A stretch of 64,000 nt of DNA from Amycolatopsis thailandensis. GTDB taxonomy: Bacteria > Actinomycetota > Actinomycetes > Mycobacteriales > Pseudonocardiaceae. Made by a program: the position numbers and the translations under genes. Below, one piece after another: positions 17,036-24,842 of the stretch (within the stretch, counting starts at the first letter, position 1; each line of letters opens with the position of its first letter). The stretch lies in the NCBI RefSeq assembly GCF_002234405.1, contig NZ_NMQT01000060.1, forward strand, positions 62,001 through 126,000, written 5' to 3'. The notes under the pieces are model-generated. The model searched no databases. It was given only the letters and a program-made list of their open reading frames with translations, and was not told where the DNA came from.

Positions 17036-18550
17036 ATGACTTCGTACGTAGCCGCGATCGACCAGGGCACCACGTCGACCCGCTGCATGATCTTCGACCA
17101 CTCCGGCCGGGTCGTCGCCGTCGACCAGCGGGAGCACGAGCAGATCTTCCCGAAGGCGGGCTGGGTCGAGCACAACGCCGAGGAGATCTGGGAGAACACG
17201 CGGGCCGTCGCGGCGGGCGCGCTCGCCAAGGGCGACCTGGTCGCCAGCGACGTCGTCGCGGTCGGTATCACCAACCAGCGCGAGACCACCCTCGTCTGGG
17301 ACCGCACCACCGGCAAGCCGGTGTACAACGCGATCGTCTGGCAGGACACCCGCACCGACAAGATCGTCAGCGATCTCGGCGCCCTCGGCGGCGGCCAGGA
17401 GCGTTACCGCGCGAAGGTGGGCCTGCCGCTGGCGACCTACTTCTCCGGACCGAAGATCAAGTGGATCCTCGACAACGTTGACGGCGCCCGCGCCAGGGCC
17501 GAAGCGGGTGACCTGCTCTTCGGCAACATGGACACCTGGGTGCTGTGGAACATGACCGGCGGGGTCGACGGCGGCGTGCACGTCACCGACCCGACCAACG
17601 CGTCGCGGACCATGCTCATGGACCTCGACACGCTGGCCTGGGACGCCGAGATCGCCGAGGAGATGACCATCCCGCTGGCGATGCTGCCGGAGATCCGGTC
17701 GTCCTCGGAGACCTACGGCAAGGTCCGCGAGAAAGGCGCGCTGGCCGGGGTCCCGATCTCGGGCATCCTGGGCGACCAGCAGGCGGCGACCTTCGGGCAG
17801 GCGTGCCTCTCGCCGGGTGAAGCGAAGAACACCTACGGCACCGGCAACTTCATGCTGCTCAACACGGGCACCGAGAAGGTAATGTCGGACAACGGGCTGC
17901 TCACCACGGTCTGCTACAAGATCGGCTCGAACGACACGGTGTACGCGCTCGAAGGGTCGATCGCGGTCACCGGTTCGCTCGTGCAGTGGCTGCGGGACAA
18001 CCTCGGCCTGATCGGCTCCGCGGCCGAGGTCGAGCAGCACGCCCGCAGCGTCGAGGACAACGGCGGCGCGTACTTCGTTCCGGCGTTCTCGGGCCTCTTC
18101 GCCCCGTACTGGCGCTCCGACGCCCGCGGCGCGATCGTCGGCCTCACCCGGTTCGTCAACAAGGGGCACATCTCGCGAGCGGTCCTGGAGGCGACGGCGT
18201 TCCAGTCGCGCGAGGTGATCGACGCGATGAACGCCGACTCCGGCGTCCCGCTGAAGTCGCTGAAGGTCGACGGCGGCATGGTCGTCAACGAGCTGCTCAT
18301 GCAGTTCCAGGCCGACATCCTCGGCGTGCCCGTGATCCGCCCGGTGGTCAACGAGACCACCGCGCTGGGCGCGGCCTACGCGGCCGGTCTCGCGGTGGGC
18401 TTCTGGAAGAGCGAGGACGACATCCGCAACAACTGGGCGCAGGACAAGCAGTGGGACCCGTCGATGGACGAGACCCGCCGCGAGTCCGAGTACCGCAACT
18501 GGAAGAAGGCCGTCACGAAGACCTTCGACTGGGTCGAGGGCGAAGACTGA
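17036..18550 (+). CDS. glpK: glycerol kinase
   Basis: A 504-residue FGGY-family kinase that phosphorylates glycerol to sn-glycerol 3-phosphate. The N-terminus AAIDQGTTSTRCMIFDHSGR is the phosphate-binding loop; RETTLVWDRTTGKPVYNAIVWQDTRT holds substrate-binding residues; TYGTGNFMLLNTG and the FGGY signature region DGGMVVNELLMQFQADILG are also seen. It is full length. ACTGGAG precedes ATG 17036. It is the second gene of glpF-glpK, and its product feeds the divergently encoded GlpD. Confidence 0.96.
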   Translation: MTSYVAAIDQGTTSTRCMIFDHSGRVVAVDQREHEQIFPKAGWVEHNAEEIWENTRAVAAGALAKGDLVASDVVAVGITNQRETTLVWDRTTGKPVYNAIVWQDTRTDKIVSDLGALGGGQERYRAKVGLPLATYFSGPKIKWILDNVDGARARAEAGDLLFGNMDTWVLWNMTGGVDGGVHVTDPTNASRTMLMDLDTLAWDAEIAEEMTIPLAMLPEIRSSSETYGKVREKGALAGVPISGILGDQQAATFGQACLSPGEAKNTYGTGNFMLLNTGTEKVMSDNGLLTTVCYKIGSNDTVYALEGSIAVTGSLVQWLRDNLGLIGSAAEVEQHARSVEDNGGAYFVPAFSGLFAPYWRSDARGAIVGLTRFVNKGHISRAVLEATAFQSREVIDAMNADSGVPLKSLKVDGGMVVNELLMQFQADILGVPVIRPVVNETTALGAAYAAGLAVGFWKSEDDIRNNWAQDKQWDPSMDETRRESEYRNWKKAVTKTFDWVEGED

Positions 18551-18573
18551 CCCTCGCTCGCTGATCCCCGCGG

Positions 18574-18626
18574 TCCGTGAAGGCCTCCTTCCCTACCTTG
18601 AGAGTAGGAAAGGAGGCCTTCACGGA
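18574..18626. terminator. palindromic terminator after glpK
   Basis: 17-bp arms (TCCGTGAAGGCCTCCTT at 18574-18590 and its complement at 18610-18626) with an inner CCTAC/GTAGG stem, between convergent glpK and the exported protein gene. A member of the GTGAAGGCCTCCTT family. Confidence 0.8.
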
Positions 18627-18649
18627 TTTACGCGTTCAGCGTTCCGAGG

Positions 18650-19288
18650 TCAGCCGAAAGCGCCGCCACCGGTCTGCGGCGCACCCGCGGGCTTGACCTT
18701 CACCTGCGGTGTCTTGCCCGGAGACGTCCCGCCCGGTGACGGCGTCACGCACGGCTTCGTCAGCGCGGCCGGGACGACGGCACCCTCGCTCGACGACTGG
18801 CTACTGGACGGCGGTTCGCTGCTCGAAGAAGGCGGCTTGCTGCTGGACGGCGGGTTGCTGCTCGACGGCGGTTTGCTGCTCGACGGCGGCGTGTTCGAAG
18901 GCGGCGTCGTGGCCGGCAGGCAGACGATCTCGAACTCGACGGTCGCCGTGCCGCTGGCGGCGGGCAGGTTCGGCCCGCCGTCGCAGTGGAAACTCGCCTT
19001 GAACTTACCGACCTTCCCGGCCGCTTTCCCGTGCCCGAGGTACGGCGCCTGGTTTCCCGAGCCCGGCCGGTTTTCGAGCGTGACCGGACCGGCCAGCCCC
19101 GGTGACGTCACCGCGGTGCGCGTGCCATAACAGCTGGCGGTGAACTCCAGCGCCTGTCCGGGCGCGACCTTCGCCGGGCTGACCCAGAGCTTCGGTGGCG
19201 GCGCGGTCGCCGACGCCTGCGGGGCGATGACCACCCCCGCCGTCATCGCGAGCAGACCCGCGCCCGCGACGATTCCCTTGATTCCCAT
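18650..19288 (-). CDS. exported Ig-like protein with Pro/Ser stalk and GAPQTGGG tail
   Basis: A 212-residue exported protein. Signal peptide residues 1-28 end ASATA. A small domain (about 30-122) has LWVSPAKVAPGQALEFTASC and F-H-C-D-G-G, giving a cysteine pair in a probable Ig-like sandwich. Residues 125-175 are a low-complexity Pro/Ser stalk with repeated PPSSSKP units. The C-terminus is PAGAPQTGGGAFG, with no hydrophobic segment or basic tail after it. The same tail ends the next gene of the sortase cluster. The stalk suggests display away from the surface. It lies downstream of the sortase operon terminator at 19369-19414, so it probably has its own promoter. Confidence 0.75.
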   Translation of the reverse strand: MGIKGIVAGAGLLAMTAGVVIAPQASATAPPPKLWVSPAKVAPGQALEFTASCYGTRTAVTSPGLAGPVTLENRPGSGNQAPYLGHGKAAGKVGKFKASFHCDGGPNLPAASGTATVEFEIVCLPATTPPSNTPPSSSKPPSSSNPPSSSKPPSSSSEPPSSSQSSSEGAVVPAALTKPCVTPSPGGTSPGKTPQVKVKPAGAPQTGGGAFG

Positions 19289-19368
19289 GATCTTTCTCCC
19301 TCAGTGCGAGCCCTCGCATCAGGAACACCCTCGGGAAAGGGAATCGGTTGCCTTTCGAAAGCAAAAGA

Positions 19369-19414
19369 CTCGTGAGTGGCTAGGACGGTTCTAACCGTCC
19401 TAGCCACTCACGAG
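19369..19414 (-). terminator. terminator overlapping the stop of the sortase operon
   Basis: Perfect 22-bp arms (19369-19390, 19393-19414; core GTGAGTGGCTAGGACGG) followed on the minus strand by a T-rich TCTTTTGC run. The TGA of the 19408 gene lies inside the arm. A closely related half-arm forms the end of the HxlR gene at 63491. Confidence 0.8.
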
Positions 19415-19953
19415 AAAGGGCCACCACCGGTTTGCGGCGCCCCCACCGGAATCTTCGAAACCTGCCGCCCCGCCCCCGGCTTGACCGGAGCCACCGAAGA
19501 CCCGGGCGGCACCGGTTTCCCTGTGGAGACAGTAGGTTTCGGCGGTTTGCCCGACGAAGACGAAGTCGGGACGGCCGCCACTTCGAGGTTGATCGTCACC
19601 GTCTTCGTCTTGCAGATGGCCGTGACCGCGTAGAAACCCGGACGCGCCTTGTCGCCGATATGCGCGACGGCGCCCTGGATCACCGGGCCCTCCGAGGTGA
19701 CCTCGAACTTCCCGACGCGGTCCAGCACCATCGATTTCACCTCGCCGAGATCGGCGACCGGGCAGCCGACGGAAACCAAGACGTCTTCTCCCGCCTTCGA
19801 TTTCGACGGCGAAACCGCGATGAACGGGTACTGCATCGGCGGCGGCGTGAACGACGTCGTCGGCGGGGCCGAGACGTCCTGCGCGAGCGCGACCGCCGGC
19901 GCGGCCAGGACCGCTCCGCACACCACCACCAGGACGGACCGGAACTTGATCAT
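19408..19953 (-). CDS. exported Ig-like protein with IPVGAPQTGGG tail
   Basis: A 181-residue exported protein starting at ATG 19953, which has GAGGTGAGG upstream and begins 5 bases after the sortase stop, so both are one operon. Signal peptide residues 1-24 (ends ALAQ). The mature part has FIAVSPSKSKAGEDVLVSVGC and A-I-C-K-T-K, again a two-cysteine Ig-like domain, then a Pro/Ser/Lys linker. The C-terminus RQVSKIPVGAPQTGGGPFS resembles a sortase motif (APQTG), but no membrane anchor follows it. It is the most likely direct partner of the sortase. Confidence 0.8.
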   Translation of the reverse strand: MIKFRSVLVVVCGAVLAAPAVALAQDVSAPPTTSFTPPPMQYPFIAVSPSKSKAGEDVLVSVGCPVADLGEVKSMVLDRVGKFEVTSEGPVIQGAVAHIGDKARPGFYAVTAICKTKTVTINLEVAAVPTSSSSGKPPKPTVSTGKPVPPGSSVAPVKPGAGRQVSKIPVGAPQTGGGPFS

Positions 19954-19958
19954 GGACC

Positions 19959-20618
19959 TCACCTCGCGATCAGCCGAGCGAAAACGATGATGTTGTCGAG
20001 ATAGTTGCGCGACGCCTTGTCGAAGACCCCGCCGCAGGTGATGAGGCGCAGTTCCGGCGCGGTCGTGTCGCCGTAGACGGCGTCGGTGGGGAACTTGTCC
20101 TTCGCCACCCGCTCGACCTTCGTGACCGCGAACTCGGCCGTCGTGCCGTCCTTTCGGCCGACCGAGACTTTGTCGCCGGGCGCCAGCTCCTTCAGCCGGA
20201 AGAAGATGCCCTTCTGCTTGTTCCCGTCCACGTGCCCGAGGATCACCGAAGGCCCGACCTCCCCCGGGGTCGGCCCGTTCTCGTACCAGCCCGCCTGCAT
20301 CGGCCGGGTCACCGGCGGCACCTCGACGGTGTTGTCCGCGTTGAGCCCGAGCGGGACCAGGCTGGACTTCGCCTCGATCTTCGGCACGTCGATCGAGACG
20401 GGATCGGCCTTCGGCATCCCTTCGACGACCGTCCCCCCGTCGGCGGGCACCCCCTGTTCGGCCGGCGGCGTCTCCGCCTGGCTCACGTCCCCCGGCGGCG
20501 CCGCCTGTCCGATCTCCCCCGGACCGGACAGCACGAACGCCAGCGTCACCAGAACGGCCAGCAGGACGACGGCGAGCGCCAGCGGCGCCCCTCGCCCCCG
20601 AATCCATGTCGACTTCAT
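19959..20618 (-). CDS. class F sortase
   Basis: A 219-residue membrane-anchored transpeptidase. A hydrophobic segment at about residues 10-30 anchors it outside the membrane; a Pro/Ala/Glu-rich linker leads to the catalytic barrel (about 75-219). The three catalytic elements are visible: His in VILGHVDGNKQKGIFFRL, Cys in LRLITCGGVFD and Arg in the following SRNYLDNIIV region. ATG 20618 has GAGGGG five bases upstream, so the longer frame to 20642 is not used. It lies among four small exported proteins that share a tail. Class F enzymes of actinobacteria attach or cross-link exported proteins; the substrate here is inference. Confidence 0.88.
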   Translation of the reverse strand: MKSTWIRGRGAPLALAVVLLAVLVTLAFVLSGPGEIGQAAPPGDVSQAETPPAEQGVPADGGTVVEGMPKADPVSIDVPKIEAKSSLVPLGLNADNTVEVPPVTRPMQAGWYENGPTPGEVGPSVILGHVDGNKQKGIFFRLKELAPGDKVSVGRKDGTTAEFAVTKVERVAKDKFPTDAVYGDTTAPELRLITCGGVFDKASRNYLDNIIVFARLIAR

Positions 20619-20756
20619 GTCCACCCCTCGAGGAAGCGGCACGAGACCGGTCCCGGCCCCCAGACCGGGACCGGCTCGTCGTTCACCCCCACGCCTGCCA
20701 TACGCTCGAACCCGCCCCGCCGGTTGCCCGCCCAGGTCACGAAATGATCGCGATCG

Positions 20757-21122
20757 CTATTCCCCGCCTGCCCGCACGGCACCGGTCGGCACCTTCGCGA
20801 CCTGCTTGGCGAGCACCGTGAAGATGACGGTCGACTTCCGCCCCCGGCAGGTCAAGGTGACCGGGTACTTGCCCGGTTTGATGTTCTTGACCGTCGCGGA
20901 CCACTTCACGCGGTCGACGGCGAGTGCCGACGAACTGACCTTCGGGCCGCTGTCGCACCGGAAGTTCAGCCGGATCTGGTCGCCGGGCCGCCCCTTGGCC
21001 GGCGAGAGGCTCAGCGGCTTGGCATTTCCCGCCGGAGACGGAGAGGTCGCGAGAACGGCACTCGGAGCGAGGAGAAGCAGACCGGCGACCGTACCGGCGG
21101 TGAACAGAATGGCGCGCTTCAT
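20757..21122 (-). CDS. small exported Ig-like protein, sortase cluster
   Basis: A 121-residue exported protein. Signal peptide residues 1-25 (KRAILFTAG... ends VLA). The mature domain has PLSLSPAKGRPGDQIRLNFRC and V-T-L-T-C-R-G-R-K, the same spacing of S-P-x-K, Gly and two Cys as in the other three exported proteins nearby. The end KQVAKVPTGAVRAGGE is a degenerate version of the GAPQTGGG tail. It is 15 bases downstream of the 21138 gene and 138 bases upstream of the sortase. The function is probably structural or ligand-binding at the cell surface (inference). Confidence 0.75.
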   Translation of the reverse strand: MKRAILFTAGTVAGLLLLAPSAVLATSPSPAGNAKPLSLSPAKGRPGDQIRLNFRCDSGPKVSSSALAVDRVKWSATVKNIKPGKYPVTLTCRGRKSTVIFTVLAKQVAKVPTGAVRAGGE

Positions 21123-21137
21123 GCGATTACCCCCTTT

Positions 21138-21611
21138 TCAGGAAGCCATACTGCCGTCACCCGCGTGCGCGGAACCGGACGGCACCGCGCTCACCTGTCG
21201 GGCAGGTACCGAAAACGTTGCCGTATAAGACTTTCCGTTGCAGTTGACGGTCAGCGGGTAGCTACCGGGCGCGGTGCCCTTCTTGAGCTCGACCTCGGCG
21301 CTGACGTTCGCCGGGACGCCGATGAGCGGCCCGTAGTCGTATTTCCCGATGCTCAACACCGGCGAAGAGAACGTCGTCGACGCCGGCGCCTTCAGGCCCT
21401 CGCCGCCGGGGCACTGCGCCAGCGCCACGTTCGCGTCGCCGTGCACGTACTTGTTGACGAGCCCCAGGTCGTAGGCCGTGTTGTCGTTGAGCTGCACCGT
21501 GACACCGCCGGGATCGGGCTGGGGTTGCGCTTGCTGAGCGAGACCGGTCGCCGGACCCGCCAGCAACGCCGCACCGATCGCCACCACTCCGACGACACTC
21601 CTGCGAACCAC
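21138..21611 (-). CDS. small exported protein, first gene of sortase cluster
   Basis: A 157-residue exported protein with a signal peptide (residues 1-25, ends GLAQQ). The mature domain has one Cys in ALAQCPGGEG and one in LTVNCNGKSY, matching the cysteine pair of its neighbours, with extra N-terminal sequence VQLNDNTAYDLG. The C-terminus RQVSAVPSGSAHAGDG is the most divergent form of the shared tail. It is the most upstream minus-strand member, 15 bases before the 20757 gene, so it probably heads the transcription unit. A purine-poor leader precedes ATG 21611. Confidence 0.72.
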   Translation of the reverse strand: MVRRSVVGVVAIGAALLAGPATGLAQQAQPQPDPGGVTVQLNDNTAYDLGLVNKYVHGDANVALAQCPGGEGLKAPASTTFSSPVLSIGKYDYGPLIGVPANVSAEVELKKGTAPGSYPLTVNCNGKSYTATFSVPARQVSAVPSGSAHAGDGSMAS

Positions 21612-21691
21612 GAAAAACCCCTAGCTGTCAACGAAACACCGACACGCGCTAGACGCGGGCACCCCCGCGATGGTTGCTCGGACGACGAAGA

Positions 21692-23095
21692 TCAGTCCAA
21701 GTCGTCGTGCCGCATCAGCTGACGGCCCGCCTCGGTGATCGATCCCGAGAGCGACGGGTACACCGAAAATGTCAGTGCCAGGTGTTCCACTGTGAGCTGG
21801 TTCTGGACGGCGAGCGCGATGGGAAGGATGAGTTCGCTCGCGTTCGGCGCCACGACCACCCCACCGACGACCACGCCGGTGGCGGGGCGGCAGAACAGCT
21901 TCACGAAACCGCGTCGCAGGCCTTCCATCTTCGCGCGGGCGTTCGTCGCGAGCGGGAGCATGATGGTGCGGGCGGGCACCTCACCCGAGTCGATCGCCTG
22001 CTGGCTGATGCCGACGGTCGCGATCTCGGGGTGGGTGAACACGTTGGCGGCGACGGTCTTGAGCTTGATCGGCGCGACACCCTCGCCGAGCGCGTGCCAC
22101 ATCGCGATGCGGCCCTGCATGCTGGCCACGGAGGCGAGCATGAGCACCCCGGTGCAGTCACCGGCGGCGTAGATGCCGGGCGCACTGGTGCGGGAAACGC
22201 GGTCGACGCCGATGAAGCCGCCGGGGCCTGCCTCGATGCCGACCTTCTCCAGGCCGATGTCGGTGGTGTTGGGCACCGAACCGACGGTCATCAGCGCGTG
22301 GCTGGCTTCGATCACGCGGCCGTCGGCGAGGTGGATCTCGACGCCCTTTTCGGTCCGCACGACCTTGTCGGCGCGGGCCTGCTTGGCGACCGTGGTGCCG
22401 CGCTGCGAGAAGACCTCTTCGAGCACGGCGGCGGCGTCGGCGTCCTCGTGCGGGAGCACGCGGTCGCGGCTGGAGACGACGGTGACCTTGACGCCCATCT
22501 CGGTGTAGGCCGAGGCGAATTCGGCGCCGGTGACACCCGAACCGATGACGGCCAGGTGCTCGGGCAGCTCGCGCAGGTCGTAGAGCTGACGCCAATCGAG
22601 GATGCGCTCGCCGTCCGGTACGGCGCCGGGCAGCACGCGCGGGGTGGCGCCGGTGGAGATGAGGACGACGTCGGCGTCGAGCACCTCGGTCGAGCCGTCG
22701 TGCAAGGTGACGGCGACCTTGTGCGTGGCGAGCCCGGCCTCTTCGTCGTCGAAGCGGGCCTGGCCGATGACGACGCGGACACCCTCGCGCTGGACACGGG
22801 CGCGAATGTCGGCGGACTGCGCGAGCGCGAGGCCCTTCACGCGGCCGTGGACGGTCGGCAGGTCGACGCTGGTGTCGGCCATGTCGGTGTTGATCCCGAG
22901 CTCACGCAGGTCGTGCATGTTCGCGAGCGCGCCGGAGGAGGCGATGAACGTCTTCGACGGGACACAGTCGTAGAGCACGCAAGCGCCACCGAGACCGTCG
23001 CGTTCGACGATGGTGACGTCGGCTCCGTGCTGGGCCGCGACCAGTGCCGCTTCGTAACCGGCGGGGCCTCCGCCCATGATCACGATCTTGGTCAC
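21692..23095 (-). CDS. lpdA: NAD(P)H-quinone reductase, LpdA-type flavoprotein disulfide reductase
   Basis: A 467-residue FAD enzyme related to lipoamide dehydrogenase, matching M. tuberculosis LpdA (Rv3303c) in context and features. FAD motif IVIMGGGPAGYEAALVAA, a CxxxxC-like GGACVLYDCVPSK, second Rossmann VIGSGVTGAEFAS, and FAD/dimer motif APGIYAAGDCTG are present. The C-terminal catalytic His-Glu pair of true disulfide reductases is missing: the normal H-A-H-P-T-x-x-E is V-Y-P-S-L-S-G-S. It therefore probably reduces quinones rather than a dithiol, as shown for Rv3303c. It is divergent from the cyclotransferase-like gene. Confidence 0.9.
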   Translation of the reverse strand: MTKIVIMGGGPAGYEAALVAAQHGADVTIVERDGLGGACVLYDCVPSKTFIASSGALANMHDLRELGINTDMADTSVDLPTVHGRVKGLALAQSADIRARVQREGVRVVIGQARFDDEEAGLATHKVAVTLHDGSTEVLDADVVLISTGATPRVLPGAVPDGERILDWRQLYDLRELPEHLAVIGSGVTGAEFASAYTEMGVKVTVVSSRDRVLPHEDADAAAVLEEVFSQRGTTVAKQARADKVVRTEKGVEIHLADGRVIEASHALMTVGSVPNTTDIGLEKVGIEAGPGGFIGVDRVSRTSAPGIYAAGDCTGVLMLASVASMQGRIAMWHALGEGVAPIKLKTVAANVFTHPEIATVGISQQAIDSGEVPARTIMLPLATNARAKMEGLRRGFVKLFCRPATGVVVGGVVVAPNASELILPIALAVQNQLTVEHLALTFSVYPSLSGSITEAGRQLMRHDDLD

Positions 23096-23222
23096 TGGTC
23101 TCCTCCTCGCAGCGGTGTCTGTGACTGCGTTTACCGTACGCGGGCGACCGCTGGGCGGATTGAGTGGCCGGACACGGCATGTGCGTCCAGCCGGGTGACC
23201 GGCGGGTCGCTACTCTGTCACC

Positions 23223-23675
23223 GTGCCGTTGTATGCCGCGTATGGATCCAATATGGAGCCCGCCCAGATGCTGGAGCGCGCTCCGCACTCGCCCATGGCC
23301 GGCACCGGCTGGCTGGAGGGCTGGAGACTGACCTTCGGCGGCGAAGACCTCGGCTGGGAAGGCGCGCTGGCGACCATCGTCGAAGACCCGGGCTCCCGGG
23401 TCTTCGTCGTGCTGTACGACGTCACGTCGCTGGACGAGCCCAACCTCGACCGCTGGGAAGGCGGCGAGCTGGGCATCCACTCCAAGATCCGGCTCCGCGT
23501 ACAGACCATGGACGGCTCCGTGCTGGCGTGGCTCTACGTCCTGGACGCCTATGAGGGCGGCCTCCCGTCGGCGCGCTATCTCGGCGTTCTGGCCGACGCG
23601 GCCGAGACGGCCGGAGCGCCCGCAGACTACGTCGACGCGCTCCGCACCCGCCCCTGCCAGGGCATCTCCGGCTGA
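23223..23675 (+). CDS. gamma-glutamylcyclotransferase family protein
   Basis: A 150-residue small soluble protein with the GGCT fold. The substrate loop is LYAAYGSNM at residues 3-11, then LEGWRLTFGG, and the acidic catalytic region near DEPNLDRWEGGELGIHSK. Members cleave gamma-glutamyl dipeptides to 5-oxoproline; the bacterial substrate is uncertain. GTG 23223 has TACTCT six bases upstream, so it is likely leaderless. The equivalent position beside lpdA in M. tuberculosis (Rv3304) also holds a small protein. Confidence 0.85.
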   Translation: MPLYAAYGSNMEPAQMLERAPHSPMAGTGWLEGWRLTFGGEDLGWEGALATIVEDPGSRVFVVLYDVTSLDEPNLDRWEGGELGIHSKIRLRVQTMDGSVLAWLYVLDAYEGGLPSARYLGVLADAAETAGAPADYVDALRTRPCQGISG

Positions 23676-23752
23676 TCACGCGAGTCCCGCCCCCAATCAC
23701 GCGAGTTCCGCCTCCAAGCACACGAGTCCCGGCTCTGATCACGCGGGTCGCG
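23675..23752. repeat. array of contiguous 21-bp units
   Basis: Three full units (23675-23695, 23696-23716, 23717-23737) and a partial fourth, each starting ATCACGCG or AGCACACG then AGTYCCG. They are head to tail without spacers. The array overlaps the end of the cyclotransferase-like gene by one base and the 3' end of the next minus-strand gene. The inverted counterpart is at 24772-24842. Confidence 0.75.
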
Positions 23753-24638
23753 CTGTTCGGCGCTCGAACGCACCCCGCAACTCGGCCAGCAACCGTCGTG
23801 GATCCCGCAGATCGGCCGCCGTCGCGCGGATCGTGATCCACCCGCGGGCCGCCATTCGGGCATCGCGCTCAGCGTCGTAGCCCTGCCTGCCCTCATGAGC
23901 GGCGTAGCCGTCGTACTCCAGGGCGATGCGCAGCTCGGGCCACGCGAGGTCGAGCACGTACAGCCTCCGCCCGTCGACGGTGTGGATCTCGTACTGGCCG
24001 ACCGGTATCGGCAGCCCTCCCTCCACGACGATCAACCGAAGGATGCTCTCCGGCGGCGATTCGGCCTCGCCCGTGGCGAGTGCGAGCAGCATCTGTGCCC
24101 TGTGGATACCTCGCCGATCGCGACGGTCGATGATGCGATCCCGGACGTTGGTGTGCAGGATGCCCCGATGGTCCGGCGCGAGGTTGTGCAGCGCCTCTTC
24201 GAGCGCGGCGAACGCCGTTCGCTTGTCGCCGTCGCAGAGGTGGTCGGCCAGCGCGCGGTCCAACGAGAACACTGGAAGCTCGTCCAGTTCGAGCACATCG
24301 GACGGGTGAAATTCCGCCCTGTGCACCACGAGCCCCGACCTCGATTCGACCCGTCTCGAGTAGGGGACGGTCAGGTGGACCACTGTGCTCTCAGCGGCCG
24401 AAATCCCATGTAGGGCAAGAGATGTGGCGCCGGAAAGCACCGCGGGCGGGCCGACCGCGAGCAGCGCCGCCTGTGCCAGAGTCGGCAACTTGAGCAGATC
24501 CGCCGCATGGACGATCACGCCTCGCCACGGCTGAGCCAGCACACCAGCCGCCAGGCCTTTGACGACGGCTCGTCGCCCCAAGATCTTGTCCGCCTCGCCA
24601 CGCGAGACGGCCCCATGACGTCCTCCCCAGTTGATCAC
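23739..24638 (-). CDS. DUF559-domain protein with AbiEi-like N-terminus
   Basis: A 299-residue cytoplasmic protein. The C-terminal domain (about 205-295) reads LDLAWPELRIALEYDGYAAH, D-A-E-R-D-A-R-M-A-A-R-G-W and LLAELRGAF, the DUF559/Vsr-like nuclease-type fold. The N-terminal part has a wHTH-like region (EADKILGRR...), then VLSGATSLALHGI, which resembles AbiEi-type antitoxins. No AbiEii nucleotidyltransferase toxin is adjacent. GATTCT lies 7 bases before GTG 24638 (leaderless). The gene is bracketed by inverted 21-bp repeat arrays and has two DnaA-box sequences upstream. Function unknown. Confidence 0.72.
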   Translation of the reverse strand: MINWGGRHGAVSRGEADKILGRRAVVKGLAAGVLAQPWRGVIVHAADLLKLPTLAQAALLAVGPPAVLSGATSLALHGISAAESTVVHLTVPYSRRVESRSGLVVHRAEFHPSDVLELDELPVFSLDRALADHLCDGDKRTAFAALEEALHNLAPDHRGILHTNVRDRIIDRRDRRGIHRAQMLLALATGEAESPPESILRLIVVEGGLPIPVGQYEIHTVDGRRLYVLDLAWPELRIALEYDGYAAHEGRQGYDAERDARMAARGWITIRATAADLRDPRRLLAELRGAFERRTARPA

Positions 24639-24690
24639 GTCTTCGAGAATCGAAGATCGAACCGGCCTTGGGAAGGGGTGATTCGACAGC

Positions 24691-24719
24691 TGTGGATAAC
24701 TTGTCCGAGCTGTGGATAA
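24691..24719. promoter_or_regulatory. two DnaA-box-like sites
   Basis: TGTGGATAA occurs at 24691-24699 and again at 24711-24719, 20 bases apart in the same orientation; its complement TTATCCACA is the E. coli DnaA-box consensus. They lie 53-81 bases upstream of the DUF559 gene start. Binding by DnaA is inference. Confidence 0.5.
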
Positions 24720-24720
24720 C

Positions 24721-24768
24721 TCTGTGCACGGATGTTCGGACCCGATAGGGCGAACATCCGTGCACAGA
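24721..24768. repeat. 18-bp inverted repeat
   Basis: Perfect 18-bp arms TCTGTGCACGGATGTTCG (24721-24738) and complement (24751-24768) around a 12-base loop, directly next to the DnaA-box-like sites and before the second 21-bp repeat array. Confidence 0.75.
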
Positions 24769-24771
24769 GAC

Positions 24772-24842
24772 GGAACTCGCGTGATTGAAGCCGGAACTCG
24801 CGTGATTGGAGACGTGACTCGCGTGATTGGAGGCGGAACTCA
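24772..24842. repeat. 21-bp unit array, inverted relative to 23675
   Basis: Three contiguous units (24772-24792, 24793-24813, 24814-24834) with the core ACTCGCGTGATTG plus a partial fourth. They are the complement of the units at 23675-23752, so the pair encloses the DUF559 gene. The last unit touches the stop codon of the M20 amidohydrolase. Confidence 0.75.

Noticed and set aside
23739..24638. AbiE toxin-antitoxin pair
   Set aside because: Only the AbiEi-like N-terminus is present; no nucleotidyltransferase toxin gene on either side.
24691..24720. Replication origin
   Set aside because: Only two DnaA-box-like sites and no dnaA, dnaN or A+T-rich unwinding region; more likely regulatory or chance.
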